A stretch of DNA of 64,000 nt from Cryptomeria japonica (lineage: Eukaryota; Streptophyta; Pinopsida; Cupressales; Cupressaceae): NCBI RefSeq assembly GCF_030272615.1, contig NC_081415.1, positions 599,171,335 to 599,235,334 on the forward strand, written 5' to 3'. Numbering within the stretch: position 1 is the stretch's first letter; each line of letters starts with the position of its first letter. The notes under the pieces were generated by a model that had not been told where the DNA came from, did no database searches, and saw only the letters and a list, made by a program, of their open reading frames with translations. Shown piece after piece: positions 1-11,140 of the stretch. Position numbers and translations under genes: made by a program.

Positions 1-156
1 CATGTTTAATACTATTTTTGAATTTAAAATTTTTACAAATAATATTAACATTATTTTTAATAGTTATCTCAAACTATTACCCAATGCCCGGAATTGAACA
101 TTTTAAATTTAATTAAATAGAATTAAGTGAAAGTCTATACTTAATCGAAAAATAGG

Positions 157-1020
157 TACCATCGACCGTTGGATGAAGAAAGATCAACGATTAGGGTGGA
201 TTTTGGCCCGAATGTGGGAAGCGAACACCTTTCTGAGAACTTCGCCCAGAATTGGACATTTTAAATTTAATTAAATATAATTAAGTCTAAAAATCTCTTT
301 TTCGGACAAAATTTTAAAATGATTAAATAGACTAAAAATCAAACTGGAAAAGTGACATGAGTATGGTGACGTGCCAGAAAAATGGCAGAAGTCATGGGAC
401 CCACTACATCTTAAAACAGGTAACATCGACCCGCGACCGTTGGATGAACAAAGATCAACGGCTAGGGTGGATTTCGGCCCGAATGTGGGAAGTGAACACA
501 TTTGGGAGAACTTCGCTCGGAATTGGATATTTTAAATGTAATTAAATACAATTATATAAAACTTTTTTTCGGGCGGAGGTTTAAAATGATTAAATAGACT
601 AAAAATGAAATTGGAAAAGTGACACGAGTATGGTGACGTGCCTAAAAACTGGCAGAAGTGATGGGACCCATGACAACTGACAACAGGTACCATCGTTTGT
701 TGGATAAGCAAAGATCACCAGCTTAGGGTGGATTTCGGCCCGAATGTGGGAAGTGAACACATTTGGGAGAACGTCGCCCAGAATTGAAACGTTTTAAATT
801 TAATTAAGTATAAGTAAGTCTGTAAAGCACTTTTTCAGACGAAAGTTTAAAATTATTAAACAGACTTAAAAAACACACCCGTAAAGTCACAACAAGTACC
901 TCGGTCCCTCGTCCGTTGGATGAACAAAGATCAACGACTTAGGGTGGATTTCGGCCCGAATGTGGGAAGTGAACACATTTGGGAGAATTTTGCCCGGAAT
1001 TGAACGTATTACATTTAATG
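157..1020. repeat. Four-copy diverged tandem repeat
   Basis: A core of about 120 bp recurs four times, recognised by GTTGGATGAACAAAGATCAA, then TTCGGCCCGAATGTGGGAAG and a tail rich in TTTAAATTTAATTAA. The CCGAATGTGGGAAG anchor falls at 208, 479, 739 and 956, so spacing is 271, 260 and 217 bp. Copies differ by scattered substitutions and indels, which suggests an old array. No convincing coding content is visible. It may continue to the left of the window. Confidence 0.85.
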
Positions 1021-1208
1021 TCCTCAGAAATTCAGAATTTATACTGAAGTATTGAATGTTTTGTCCTTCGACATCCAATAATTAATAATAATTAATAAAA
1101 TTACAACATGATTCTTAATGTCCTCAGAATTTATATTGAAGTAATGAATGTTTTGTCCTTCGGCATCGAATAGTTATTAATATTAATTAATAAAATTACA
1201 ACATGATT
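1015..1208. repeat. Two-copy 100-bp tandem repeat
   Basis: Two adjacent units begin TTAATGTCCTCAGAA at 1015 and 1115. Both run through a GAATGTTTTGTCCTTCG block and an AT-rich end with ATTAATAAAATTACAACATG. The second copy lacks a few bases of the first. It directly follows the larger repeat array. Confidence 0.8.
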
Positions 1209-1536
1209 GTTGATATTTTGCCCTTTAGGTTTTACTTTTCTACTTTTTAGAGTTTTCAAAATAAGAGACTCGTAAATCATAATCGTCTTTCATTTCTTGG
1301 ATAAACCTATAAATTGAGGGAGATTCAGAAACAACTACTAGATTGAGGAATGCAAGTTGCAACAGAGACTGTCTGCACCAATCTAGTGAAATAGAAATTC
1401 TAATTTCCAGGTAAAATCTAGAACACCTACATCCCACCTTTTTTGCTTTTGGTAATCTCGTGGTCCAATTTGAGGGTTAGCATTTTCAGGTTTTTATCTA
1501 GCTGCCTAGCATTATTTTGAATTATTAACAATAATA
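1209..1536. other. Non-coding stretch upstream of the broken G-patch gene
   Basis: This is AT-rich sequence between the repeats and the first ATG of the next gene. I see no recognisable domain or clear promoter. A short minus-strand open frame at 1240-1437 is not supported by anything else. Confidence 0.5.
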
Positions 1537-2085
1537 GTGATGGGAAAAATGGGAAGCAGTAGTTCAACGAGAAGCCAAGTGAAAAAAAAAATGTACCTAA
1601 CCGAACTGGTTAAAACACCAGGTTTCACTAATGAATACCATGATATTTATGACCCTGCTATCCATGGTGAAAAGCATATCATAGATATTAGATATACATT
1701 GTCTAGTAAGGCGGCAGATGCACCCAGGGAAAAATTTACTATTTTCAACCCAATGTTACAAAAAATAACAAATAAAATTGCATCATGGGATGTTGGATTA
1801 GGAAGCATGGTGTTACCTAAAGTATTCCCTTGCCCTGATTTTGTCATGGTCTGTGCCAAAAATTATGATGAAGATAAAAAAGCAATTGTCAATAAAAATA
1901 CAAAAGAGGAAATTCTATCCATAAACGAGGGAGAATTTGCTCATTTGTTGAACCTAGAATTTGAAGCCTAAAATTCAAACGTCCAAATTGACCTTGAAAA
2001 GCTGGCAGGGAATTATGAGAGTCTCGATCCAAGTCGCAGAGATTCATTTATCAAAGGTCTAATAAAGATTGGTATTGGTATTGTG

Positions 2086-2117
2086 TTGGATCAGAATCAT
2101 ATTGGATCAGAATCATA
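2086..2117 (+). repeat. 16-bp tandem duplication that shifts the reading frame
   Basis: TTGGATCAGAATCATA occurs twice in direct tandem inside the broken gene. The extra 16 bp shifts the frame by one, which moves the coding track from frame 1 to frame 2. The protein either side is otherwise continuous, so this looks like a replication-slippage or repair scar in a formerly open gene. Confidence 0.85.
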
Positions 2118-3574
2118 AGCCTCCTTATGATTCTAAAATTTTTGTTCCATGGGTTGAGGACACTATTTCCTTTCTGTTGTTTGGCCTAGGATTGGAAAAT
2201 GATAGGGAAGTGGGTGCAAGCCTTCTTAAAATGATTTATAATATCCATTGTGCAAGTTAGCTAGTAAGATATAATTTTATTGATCACATTGTAAAATCCA
2301 TGCAAAAACAATTACTTATGATCAAAAAAGGTTCCTGTAAGACATTTAGGTTCTCATCCTACTTGTGCTATCTCCTTCTATCTAAGTATCGCGCAATATT
2401 TGAGACCAACAAGCTTCAAATTGTGAGCTATAAGATTGATGAGAAGACTGGGAAGAGAACAGACTATCCAATATATGATTGGAGCCCCAAGATAAGGATG
2501 CATGATAGCAGAAAGAACTACAACCATTTTGTAGACTTCTTTTTGGCACCAATGTATAATGAAATTACAAGCACTCCAATGCCTAGGTTGCCTATGTCTT
2601 GTAGAGATTGCATTCAACTTGGAAGTCAAATAGAATTGGCTGACTGGTTCTTCATGGAAGAATTCACTGTGTTAAGGTTTTACGGATCGGTAGTAAAACC
2701 ATATAGACTTCCAATACATGTGACAGAGAGGGTATTTGCATTAGAGTATGTACGGCAATTGGAGGGCACAGATAGGCACTTCCATGGTCAGCAAAAGAAG
2801 AGCATATTTCCTTCCTTGCCTTTCTCATGTGGAGGGTTCACATTTGAGAGAAAAGCATTCATTGTGGCACATGATTTCTTGACAATTTTTAACTTTGGTG
2901 ACGAGGGTCTCTGGCAGTATGATCCAATCGGTGTAGTTCAAACAAGGCTTAAGAAAAATGGGAACTCTTCAGCGTTATGTCAACATGAAAGTAAACCATT
3001 GCTAGAAAAGCTTAGAAACAAGGACTCCTGGGATGAGGTTAAAAAAGAGATGGAGAAAATTACAGCTGACAATAACATTTCAATAGAAGAAATTTCATCA
3101 CAAGTTATGGAGGACCAGGGCAATGAGGGCATCCAAAATAGGAGGTCCTACAATTTCTACATAAAATCTGCTAATCCATCTAAGAAAACTATTCCCAAAT
3201 CAATTCTGCACGAATGTAAAGAGAATTGCTAGACTCAAACCAAAATAAATGATTTTTGGACTATGAGGAGGAATCTCAGTGAACCAAAGACAAGTGCAGA
3301 ATTTGAGAGCATCGATGAGGATGCAGAGTTTAGCGAATTGTGGGATATGGAGCATGGTGGGATTGAAGGTGATGATGATGAGCATGAGGTTGTCATTGAG
3401 CCCCCTCCAACAACTACTACAGTGCCTAAAATATTAGGTGGAGTCAGTGAGTCCATGAAAGACAAATATAGCAAAGGGGCAAACCTTGTGGAAAAAATGG
3501 GTTTTGAAGGTGGTGGTCTAGGTCCCAGAGGAGAGGGCATTTGGTATGCACTTCAGGTACAACTTCCATCACAG

Positions 3575-4048
3575 TCAAAATCAAAAGGTCCTTATAAACC
3601 AGTCATTGGACTTGATTCTTTAGATTCATCAGGGATAGGTACTACTCGTTACCCTCAGGGTCCACCTACATTTGTTTTTGGTTCAAATCCACAACCACCA
3701 CCACATCATGGTATTCCCATTGGTGGTGAATTAAGTGCCACTACCACTGGTGGGGAATCTGGGGATAGTATTCCTATTATTGTTCAGTCAAGTGCCGCTG
3801 TGATTGGTGGGTCAAAATCAAAAGGTCCTTATAAACCAGTCATTGGACTTGATTTTTCAAATTTGTCACCGATAGGTACTACTCATTACCCTCAGAATCC
3901 ACCTACATTTGTTTCAGGTTCAAATCCACAACCACCACCACATCATGGTATTCCCATTGGTGATGAATCAAGTGGCACTGCCACTGGTGGGGAATCTGGG
4001 GATAATATTCCTATTATTGTTTAGTCAAGTGCCACTGTGATTGGTGAT
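3575..4048 (+). repeat. 237-bp in-frame internal duplication
   Basis: Two tandem units of exactly 237 bp (79 codons) start TCAAAATCAAAAGGTCC at 3575 and 3812. They encode a Pro/Gly/Thr-rich segment containing SKGPYKPVIGLD and NPQPPPHHGIPIG. At the same place in each unit the first copy has CAG (3785) and the second has TAG (4022), which shows the stop is a derived C-to-T change. Confidence 0.9.
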
Positions 4049-5862
4049 GCTGGCATGGGTACTACTACTGATACTAGTTGTCTTGGTGTTGGACAAGGGC
4101 AACAATAAAATATCTCTCGCAAGAAGCCACTAGAGGTAGATACTCAATCTCATACTATTGAGAATCCTATATCAAGTGCCACTGACACTACAAATCAATC
4201 ATTTGTAGCTTCAGATCACACACCTCAAAAGACTATGAAAACTACACATGAAAGTGTCAGTGGGAGTGGGACAACATCAAAAACTATTGTTGGTAATCCT
4301 AATCCTTGTCAAGCATTAGTTAAAACCATAGAATAAGTGGAATTGGAGCCTATGGTATTCCTATGTCACCTTTCAAACATTCAATTGCTTCAACAACCTT
4401 AGATTTTCAATTTCGTGATTACTATGAAAAATTTGAACACACGACAAAAGCAAATAAAGAAAAAAAGAAAGCATTTCATAGTAATTTCGTGTCTGAAGTT
4501 GTAAACGAACAACTTGCAAGGAATAGCGTATTTCCAACATATGACCCATAGAAAGATATGATGGAGTTCATGGTTGTTATGCCCCTGGGCCCATCTAAAG
4601 ATAAAAATCCACCACACAGTTAGATAGATCCCTCTCAATTTCAAGTTAGCACCCTCCAAATGGATTTCTCCAAAGTACATAATGTGGACAAAATTAGTGT
4701 GTCAAAAAGGACTAATGAAGTGGTCTACACTTCACTGCTAAAGGTGGAGAGAGAAAAAAATAAACTGGAGAAACAAATAGAAAATTTACAAGCAGACCTG
4801 GAAAATGAGAAATCAAGGAGGAAAGCAGCAAATAGCAAGTGCAATGAATTACAGAAAAGGATAAAAAATTTGGGCTCTATAGTAGAAATTGCAGAGCAGG
4901 ACAAGAAGGATGCAGAATTGAAGGACCTGACAGAAAAACTGGCTAAAAGCAGTAAAAAAATTGTTGAGGAAAAAGCCAGTTTTCAAAAATTATACAGAAG
5001 TTATGAGTCTGCTGCCGCCGAAATGAAAAAATTACAGGACCTATTAGATCATGGGAAGGAAAAAGAAAAACATTTGCAAGAGGAAGTAGAGGAAGAAAGA
5101 AAAAAATGTGCACAAATGAAAGAAGACCTGGACAATGCAAATGATAAAATAAAAACTTTGGATGATAGATTCAAAGATAATATGAAAAATACAATGAAGT
5201 ATATACAAGAAAACATTTGGCGGGAAAAAATGTAGAGGAGTGAGAAGTTGTGTGAATGGTTTCAATTGATTGAAAGTATGAGACAATTTTTTTTAAAAAT
5301 CAAACGACACTATGAGAAGAGCACACATGTTTATTCAAAAGAGGAAATGGCAAAAAAGATTCTGAAAGTAGTCTACAGTTCCAGTGACAGCTACTTGGCA
5401 TCTAAGGGAATTAAGAGCCGCATTGATGCCACAGTTAAAACATCATCTATCATTCAAAAGTGCCAGAAGCTAAGGGAAACATCAGAAGTTATGGACAGTT
5501 GTGGAAAAAAGATAATGAAGTTGCAAGAAAAGAAAAATAATTTGATTAAACCTGGTTTGCCTAAGCCTGTTGACACAGAAAATAAATTCATTGGAGAAGA
5601 AGCTTACAAAGAAATCATGGAGAAAAAAATGAAGTCTGATTTAGACTTGCTTCCAAAGGACACAACTCCCAAAATCTTTCTGGAATTCATCCAACCATTT
5701 ACAACTCTAAATTCGCTATTGGATGAAATAGTGATGTCAAGTAAATCTTCTAAATATGGAATGTTGATGAAGTTGGAGTTGACGTTCCATAGTTTACAGA
5801 ATATTGACCTTCCATCAGACGAAGAGTGGAGCACCCTACAAAAACTGGCACAAAATTCTTAA

Positions 5863-6922
5863 GAATCATAGTATGTATTGCACAATTTTCTTCTTTTATT
5901 CTTAATTTCAAGGTTTTTTTTTTTTTTTTTTCCTACTTGCTATTTTGCTAATCCAACCTATGAATCTAATTTATGAATAGGAAAAAAACAGCACTCGCTA
6001 TTGCTATTTTGCTAATCCAACCTATGAATCTATGATGCACACTGCAAAACTTCAGCCAGTAAATTTGTATTCTCAAATTCTCCCTTGCTTTAACATTTAT
6101 GCATTTCTCTATTTCTGATTAGTAGGTTTTAGACACTCCTATAGCTATTATCTATGTTTAATTTGTCATGACTCATGGCGTGAATTAGTATTTAATTTTG
6201 AACTCTATTTTTTGAACAGGAGACATCAAACATGTAGCAGATGTTAAATTGCTAATACGGCCTGTGATGGCCATATAAATATGTGCTGAGTTTGTGATTT
6301 TGATGTTCAGTGTTCACATGTTGCAAACTTGCAATTCGACCTGAAGCTGTTGTTGCTCCCTTGTTTCTATAAAAGGGAATTCAGGGTCATTTGCAATTTT
6401 GCAAAGGGTTCTGAAACTTTGTATTCACTTTTGCATGACATTGGAGAATCACACAGGAGTTGTTGTTGCTCTCTTGTTTCTATAAAAGGGAATTCAAGGT
6501 CATTTGCAAAGGGTTCTGAAACTTTGTATTCACTTTTGCAATTGGCATGTAGAATCACACAGATTGGTGTATTACTATTGAATGAAATGTATCATATGGC
6601 TATATTTTGAAAGAATTAATGAAAATCTAAGTTCTCAACATGTGTATTACTATTGAATGAAATTTATCATATGGTTCTAAAATATATCACACAGATTTGA
6701 GACTCAAACATGTATAAATAAACAATAAACATCTCTGTATCAATAAACACATTATGGTTTTTTTTATTATGCTATTTTAAATATGGAAATAGAAAGTTGA
6801 AAAATAAAATTACAAATCAATATTAAATTCTAATTGCAAAAAGTAATATGCTTTTGTAATATGAATGATGAGATACAGTAATAAGATTAATAAATACCAA
6901 TCTCTTACAGTTGCCATTCATC
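5863..6922. other. AT-rich intergenic DNA with short direct repeats
   Basis: The stretch holds a poly-T run near 5914. A two-copy 113-bp repeat lies at 6348-6563, both copies with GTTTCTATAAAAGGGAATTC. A shorter two-copy repeat around TATTACTATTGAATGAAAT lies near 6566 and 6640. I see no gene. Confidence 0.6.
6348..6563. repeat. Two-copy 113-bp tandem repeat
   Basis: Units begin TGTTGTTGCT at 6348 and 6461 and share GTTTCTATAAAAGGGAATTC, GGGTTCTGAAACTTTG and AGAATCACACAG blocks. The second unit lacks about 10 bp seen in the first. No function is evident. Confidence 0.8.
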
Positions 6923-9586
6923 CTAATCAAATTCAGTGCTTTCTTGATTCTCGTCTGTGGTTTCTTTACTCTGAGACTGAGTCTGCATATCTTCGCCGAA
7001 CTGCATCTCAATGCTACCAGTAGGTCCACTAGTCCCACTGGCACTTTGGTTTGAAGTGTTGCCCAAACCTCTTCTTTCACATTTGGATCTCGAGATTTGC
7101 AGTGCCCTATCGTAAGGAAAAGTGTGGACATCATACCTAGATGTATAGAGCCTCAAGCAATTTTCCAAATTTTTGTCTAGTTTGTTTCTTAGCTTTGATT
7201 TTAGGAACCCCAAAGCACTGAAAACTCTCTCATCTTCCATCGAACCCAATATCATGGTAAGACATAAAGCAGCAAGCTTCACATATTCTGGCATTGAATC
7301 ACGCAAGGATGCGTTCTCAATTATATATTTCCAAACCCTTGTTACTGATCCCTCTTCGCGGGGGTTCTCCATTTTGGCATTTTGTTGTTTCATAGTGTAT
7401 GCAAAATGAGATGATTTCTCTTGAAGATGAGTTTCATCTAATATTCTATTTATAGTTACTCCATTCAATTATCTGGATATGCAAAATTGTTTTATCAAAG
7501 TCAGTAGCTTACTTCGAAAATCAAATGCACTGTTGAGGCTCCAATAATGAGGAAACACAATAGACATGGCTTCGAGTAGGTTATCAGGAGGGAATCTGCT
7601 TCTAATTTCTGAGGAAAGATCATATGCAATTTTCTTCACAGAAGTAGTTACAGTCTCAACAATCTTGTTGAAATCTTCCTTTGTAACTCTTGCTAGTTTC
7701 TTCCTGGGGCGCTTTCCTGATTCCTTAGGGTCAACCGTGGCATAGAAGTGCATTGGTATCTCAACTCCCCATACATTGGCACATACCTCCCCATCTGTAC
7801 CGATTTGTAAAAAGTTATCAAGATTGTTCAAATCTATGAGTGTCCGCCACTTAACAAATTTTTCATCAGATAGTGTTGGTTCATTTCGATAGAGATTGTC
7901 GAGGGTCATGCATGTCATCTTACGCAGCATAGCATATTCTGCAATATATAGAGCTCTTTTTTGGGTAGCCTTCATGATATTCCTCATTTCCTCTAGCATG
8001 GGTAGAAGAGCTGCTAAAGTTAAGAGTGTCTCTAAATTACTTAACCTGCCAAGAAGTTCAGGAAATTTCGGTTGATCTGATTCGTCGCGAGTTGTGTGAA
8101 ATAGTCCAATCAAGGATGGATATTCTGAAAACACTTGATGCGCTGGACCATCCAAAGAGATCCATCTAGTATCATTATCCTTGAGAAGCTTGTTCCCATC
8201 AGTTAATCCATCAGCAAAGTGTTGAAATTCCATAAATCGCTTGGGACTTCGACAGAAGTGTGAGTAGAGCTCTTTGATTAAAATTTCAATATTTTTAATC
8301 GAAGCAAACTTGCTAACAATTCCAAAAGCTAGATTCATTCTGTGAGCCATGCAGTGAATTGTAGTAATGTACGGTGCAAATGAAGTTTCAATCTTTGTAC
8401 AAAGACTGTTCCTGTGACCTTGCATTACTGAAGCTCCATTTGCTCCAACACAAACCAATTTTTTGGCTACCGTCATGTCATCCATACCTCCATATTCAAT
8501 TAATCTTCTCTTTACTAGTTGAAATAAATTTTCCGCTATCGCACTCTCCTTCATTTTAGCAACAGATAGTAGATGAGGTTGGCAGGTATGATTCTCTACA
8601 GTATAAACATGCATGCATACCCATGAAGTATTGTCTACTGTCGTAACTTCATCTAAAGAAAATGCAATGAAGTTTGACTCTCTTATTTTTTCCTGTACAT
8701 CTTCTATTTCAACCTCAGCAAGACAACTTGCCCATTCCCATCCACTGTTTACTGACCAGTGTTTATTAGGATAGTTAGGAACATTCAAAAAGTGTAATAA
8801 ACCACTAGTTGATGGGAAATCTATCATAGCATGCCCTCTGCTCAAAATATGAAAAACAACGCTTAGCTGAACAACTTTTCCCAGTTATTCTATTTGCATT
8901 GCTTTTCCAAAAATAGCTTCAATAGAACCTTTAACTTCAACAGGCTTCATCTGCAATTTCTCATGAAGATAATACTCTTCGGCATTCCTCACATGCTTAC
9001 ATTCATTCTTTGTTTTCCATCTTATCACTAATTTTTCAACCCCGTTTATCATTTGTTTTTCATAAACTTTACCCATATGCTTTTCTATGGTGTCAAATTT
9101 TAGCTGCAACCTAATTTCCTTCTTATTTTTCCAAGTGCAAATCTTACACCTACATTCTATTGGAGGCTCGCCTTCAATTGGATTCTCCACTGGTTCAATG
9201 AATGGATACTTCGATGCCCAATTAATTTGAAAATTCCTGACTGACATATCCCACTCTCGATCCTTTTTTGATTGTGGTTCACCGTTTTTTGATATGGCTT
9301 TTCTTTTCCCCTTCTATGCATTATCATCAATTGAATTATCACCCAAGTCGATTATATCATTCTGGCTAACTTGGGTATCTACTAGATAATCTTCTTCAAG
9401 ATCATCTTCAACATGCGGTGCAGGTGGTGAATTTTGTACTTGTACTTGTGATGATGTACCTTCCTAATTTTCACCAGTACCACAATCTTTTCCAATGCCA
9501 AAGTACGAAGACAACGTTCTGCTTTTTGTTGGCCTCTCCTGGCCTTCCCCACATTCAAGTTTCCTACCCCTCTTCCTGTTCGACAT
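6923..9586 (-). pseudogene. hAT-family transposase, interrupted by four stop codons
   Basis: One reading frame runs 888 codons from an ATG at 9586 to a stop at 6923, broken by TAG at 9464-9466 and 9314-9316 and TAA at 8885-8887 and 7469-7471. The protein resembles hAT transposases of the ZNF862/C17orf113-like type, which cut and paste DNA in the nucleus. The N-terminus is basic (MSNRKRGRKLECGEG). A Cys-x2-Cys region with a downstream His resembles a BED-type finger (roughly 9040-9170). The RNase H-like core carries the first Asp in FSLDEVTT (about residue 312) and a CMAHRMNLAFG block. In the second catalytic block the expected Asp reads Asn (GANGASVM), one G-to-A step away. The C-terminus (about 7130-7330) has the hAT dimerisation pattern, with LCLTMILGSMEDERVFSALG and a leucine-rich LENCLRLYTSRY. 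It is inactive as it stands. I could not find terminal inverted repeats or an 8-bp target duplication, so element ends are undefined. Confidence 0.85.
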
Positions 9587-9603
9587 CTCCAACGAAATAA
9601 AGG

Positions 9604-9686
9604 CTGCCAAAAAAATATCAATTTGTTGAATAAGCAATAATAGACTATAATGTATAATATACCATGTCAAAAATATGATCACTCAC
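9604..9686 (-). other. Probable 83-nt intron in the 5'UTR of the hAT transposase gene
   Basis: On the minus strand a good donor (AAAG then GTGAGT) sits at 9686 and a pyrimidine-rich acceptor (TTTTTTGGCAG) ends at 9604. The predicted intron is AT-rich, and 17 nt of exon precede the ATG at 9586. Size and composition suit a short plant intron. This is inferred from sequence only. Confidence 0.6.
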
Positions 9687-10440
9687 CTTTAGGCTTTAGG
9701 TAACAGGCAGTCGCCAATACAGTCAATAACAATGATTTTCCTTGGTCTGAAACTTCGCTATTGATCAGAATTCAGAGCCTAGAACCCACCAGATTGTGTT
9801 GAGATAGATCTGATCTTTGTATGTATTTATACCAATCCTTATATGGTGAATTCCATGGGAATTTACCAGTATACAAATATTTGGTGAATCCCGTGTAATT
9901 ATAACACGACTTATGTAATTTTCGAGGCAATTATAGTCATCCAAATACGACTTATGTAATTTTTGAGGCGATTATAGGTCGTCCAAATACGACTTACATA
10001 ATTTTTGAGGCGATTATAGGTCGTCCAAATAATAGGTGAATAACGAATACAATATAGTTGGCGAAAGTTGGGGTGACTGGAGACATGCGTCGGCAAGATG
10101 TCGGGCGAATTGGGTCCCCCCGGATAACAAATCTTCACATGCCTATAGGCGAATTAAGGTCATCTATTAAGGCAACCTCGGAGAGTGTAGGCGAAATAAT
10201 TAAATTTACCGTGCGTCCACCATATATTGTATTGGCAAAATCATCGCATAGAAACATTTAATTGCATAAAACATATGGCGATCGGGTTGTGACGTTTACG
10301 GAAATTGATAATGTTTTGGCGACATGGCCACCCCCATACGGTACAAAATATTCGCCATTTCCGACAGGGCCGACGTGAAAAATTCGCCATTGGTGAATAT
10401 TCGCCACTAAAGTAATCGCTGGGAGTTATCCTAAGAGAAT
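9687..10440. other. Upstream flank of the hAT pseudogene
   Basis: No gene is visible. It contains a triple 42-bp repeat (see separate entry). It also has several ATTCGCCA/TGGCGA words in both orientations (10,270-10,410), which could be subterminal motifs of the hAT element. I could not define an end. Confidence 0.4.
9907..10031. repeat. Three-copy 41-42 bp tandem repeat
   Basis: CGACTTATGTAATTTT followed by GAGGC and ATTATAG...TCCAAATA repeats at 9907, 9948 and 9990. It lies upstream of the hAT transposase and could be a subterminal repeat of that element, a type of transposase-binding array known in hAT elements. That role is inference. Confidence 0.75.
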
Positions 10441-11071
10441 TCCATCACCTATTGAAGGTATAATTAATCCAATCAATCATTTCAAGTGAACATTTCCAAT
10501 TCACTTTTATTTCAATTATAAGAATGATTCTAAACCCAAGGTTTGGCTTAGGAAAACCCCTATCCACAACATAATTTCCCTTCTTCTGGTGTGTAGGTGA
10601 TAGATCTAGGAGTTATGAATGAAGAATCATCCAAAGGAGACAAAGGAAAATAAAACTAGCTTTTATAGAGGTCCTGGACATCCCTGAGGACCAAGGTGCT
10701 ATAGGAGGACCAAGTGGCTTAGAGACACATGGTCTTGTGTGTCCCTATCCCAACTTCGATTACAAGTTCTCCTCTGCATCTTGGTTTTATGTCTGCATTA
10801 GTGGCTTTATATCCAATTTGAGTTTTTTTTTTGTATGCTAATTTTGGTCATCTAGCCTTCATATCCAAATTACACCCTTTTCAATTTATTTTTCAACTCA
10901 ATCAAATAGATTTAGAATTCAATCTACATTCTACCGTCTTCCTAATAAAATTGAGGTTGGATATATTGCTTGTGTGAAATAGGTCTAATTGCTAATTTAA
11001 ATAGCTAAACTTATGAACTCCTATTTCCATCCATTACACATACATACATGCATACATGCATACATACATAC

Positions 11072-11140
<69 letters not shown>

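Larger units (their letters stand above)
1537..5862 (+). pseudogene. Broken gene of unrecognised family with G-patch-like segment and coiled coil
   Basis: I do not recognise this family. The first ATG is at 1537 and one long coding track runs to a TAA at 5860. It begins in frame 1, moves to frame 2 at a 16-bp tandem duplication (2086-2117), and returns to frame 1 near 4334. In-frame stops lie at 1969, 2258, 3230, 4022, 4106, 4549, 4621 and 5233; each is one base from a Gln codon. The first 600 codons or so are a mixed alpha/beta region with no motif I can name. Around 3470-3545 a Gly-rich stretch (KMGFEGGGLGPRGEGI) resembles a G-patch, a nucleic-acid-associated motif also found in some retroelements. 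A Pro/Gly/Thr-rich duplicated segment follows (3575-4048). Next comes a long Lys/Glu coiled coil (about 4690-5235) and a helical C-terminus (5248-5862). With this many stops it is very unlikely to make full-length protein. It could be a decayed host gene or the ORF of an undescribed mobile element; a poly-T run follows at about 5914. Confidence 0.7.

Noticed and set aside
1240-1437. 65-codon minus-strand frame containing SPSIYRFIQEMKDDYDLR
   Set aside because: It looks protein-like, but there is no flanking coding sequence and I cannot place it in a family.
1537-9586. Reassigned stop codons (TAA/TAG read as Gln)
   Set aside because: All in-frame stops could be Gln, as in some ciliates and algae. 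But the same genes use CAA and CAG freely, the neighbouring AAA-ATPase uses the standard code, and paired copies show CAG-to-TAG as recent change. Decay is simpler.
6600-10440. Terminal inverted repeats and 8-bp duplication for the hAT element
   Set aside because: I looked on both sides of the transposase and found no convincing pair, so I did not define element ends.
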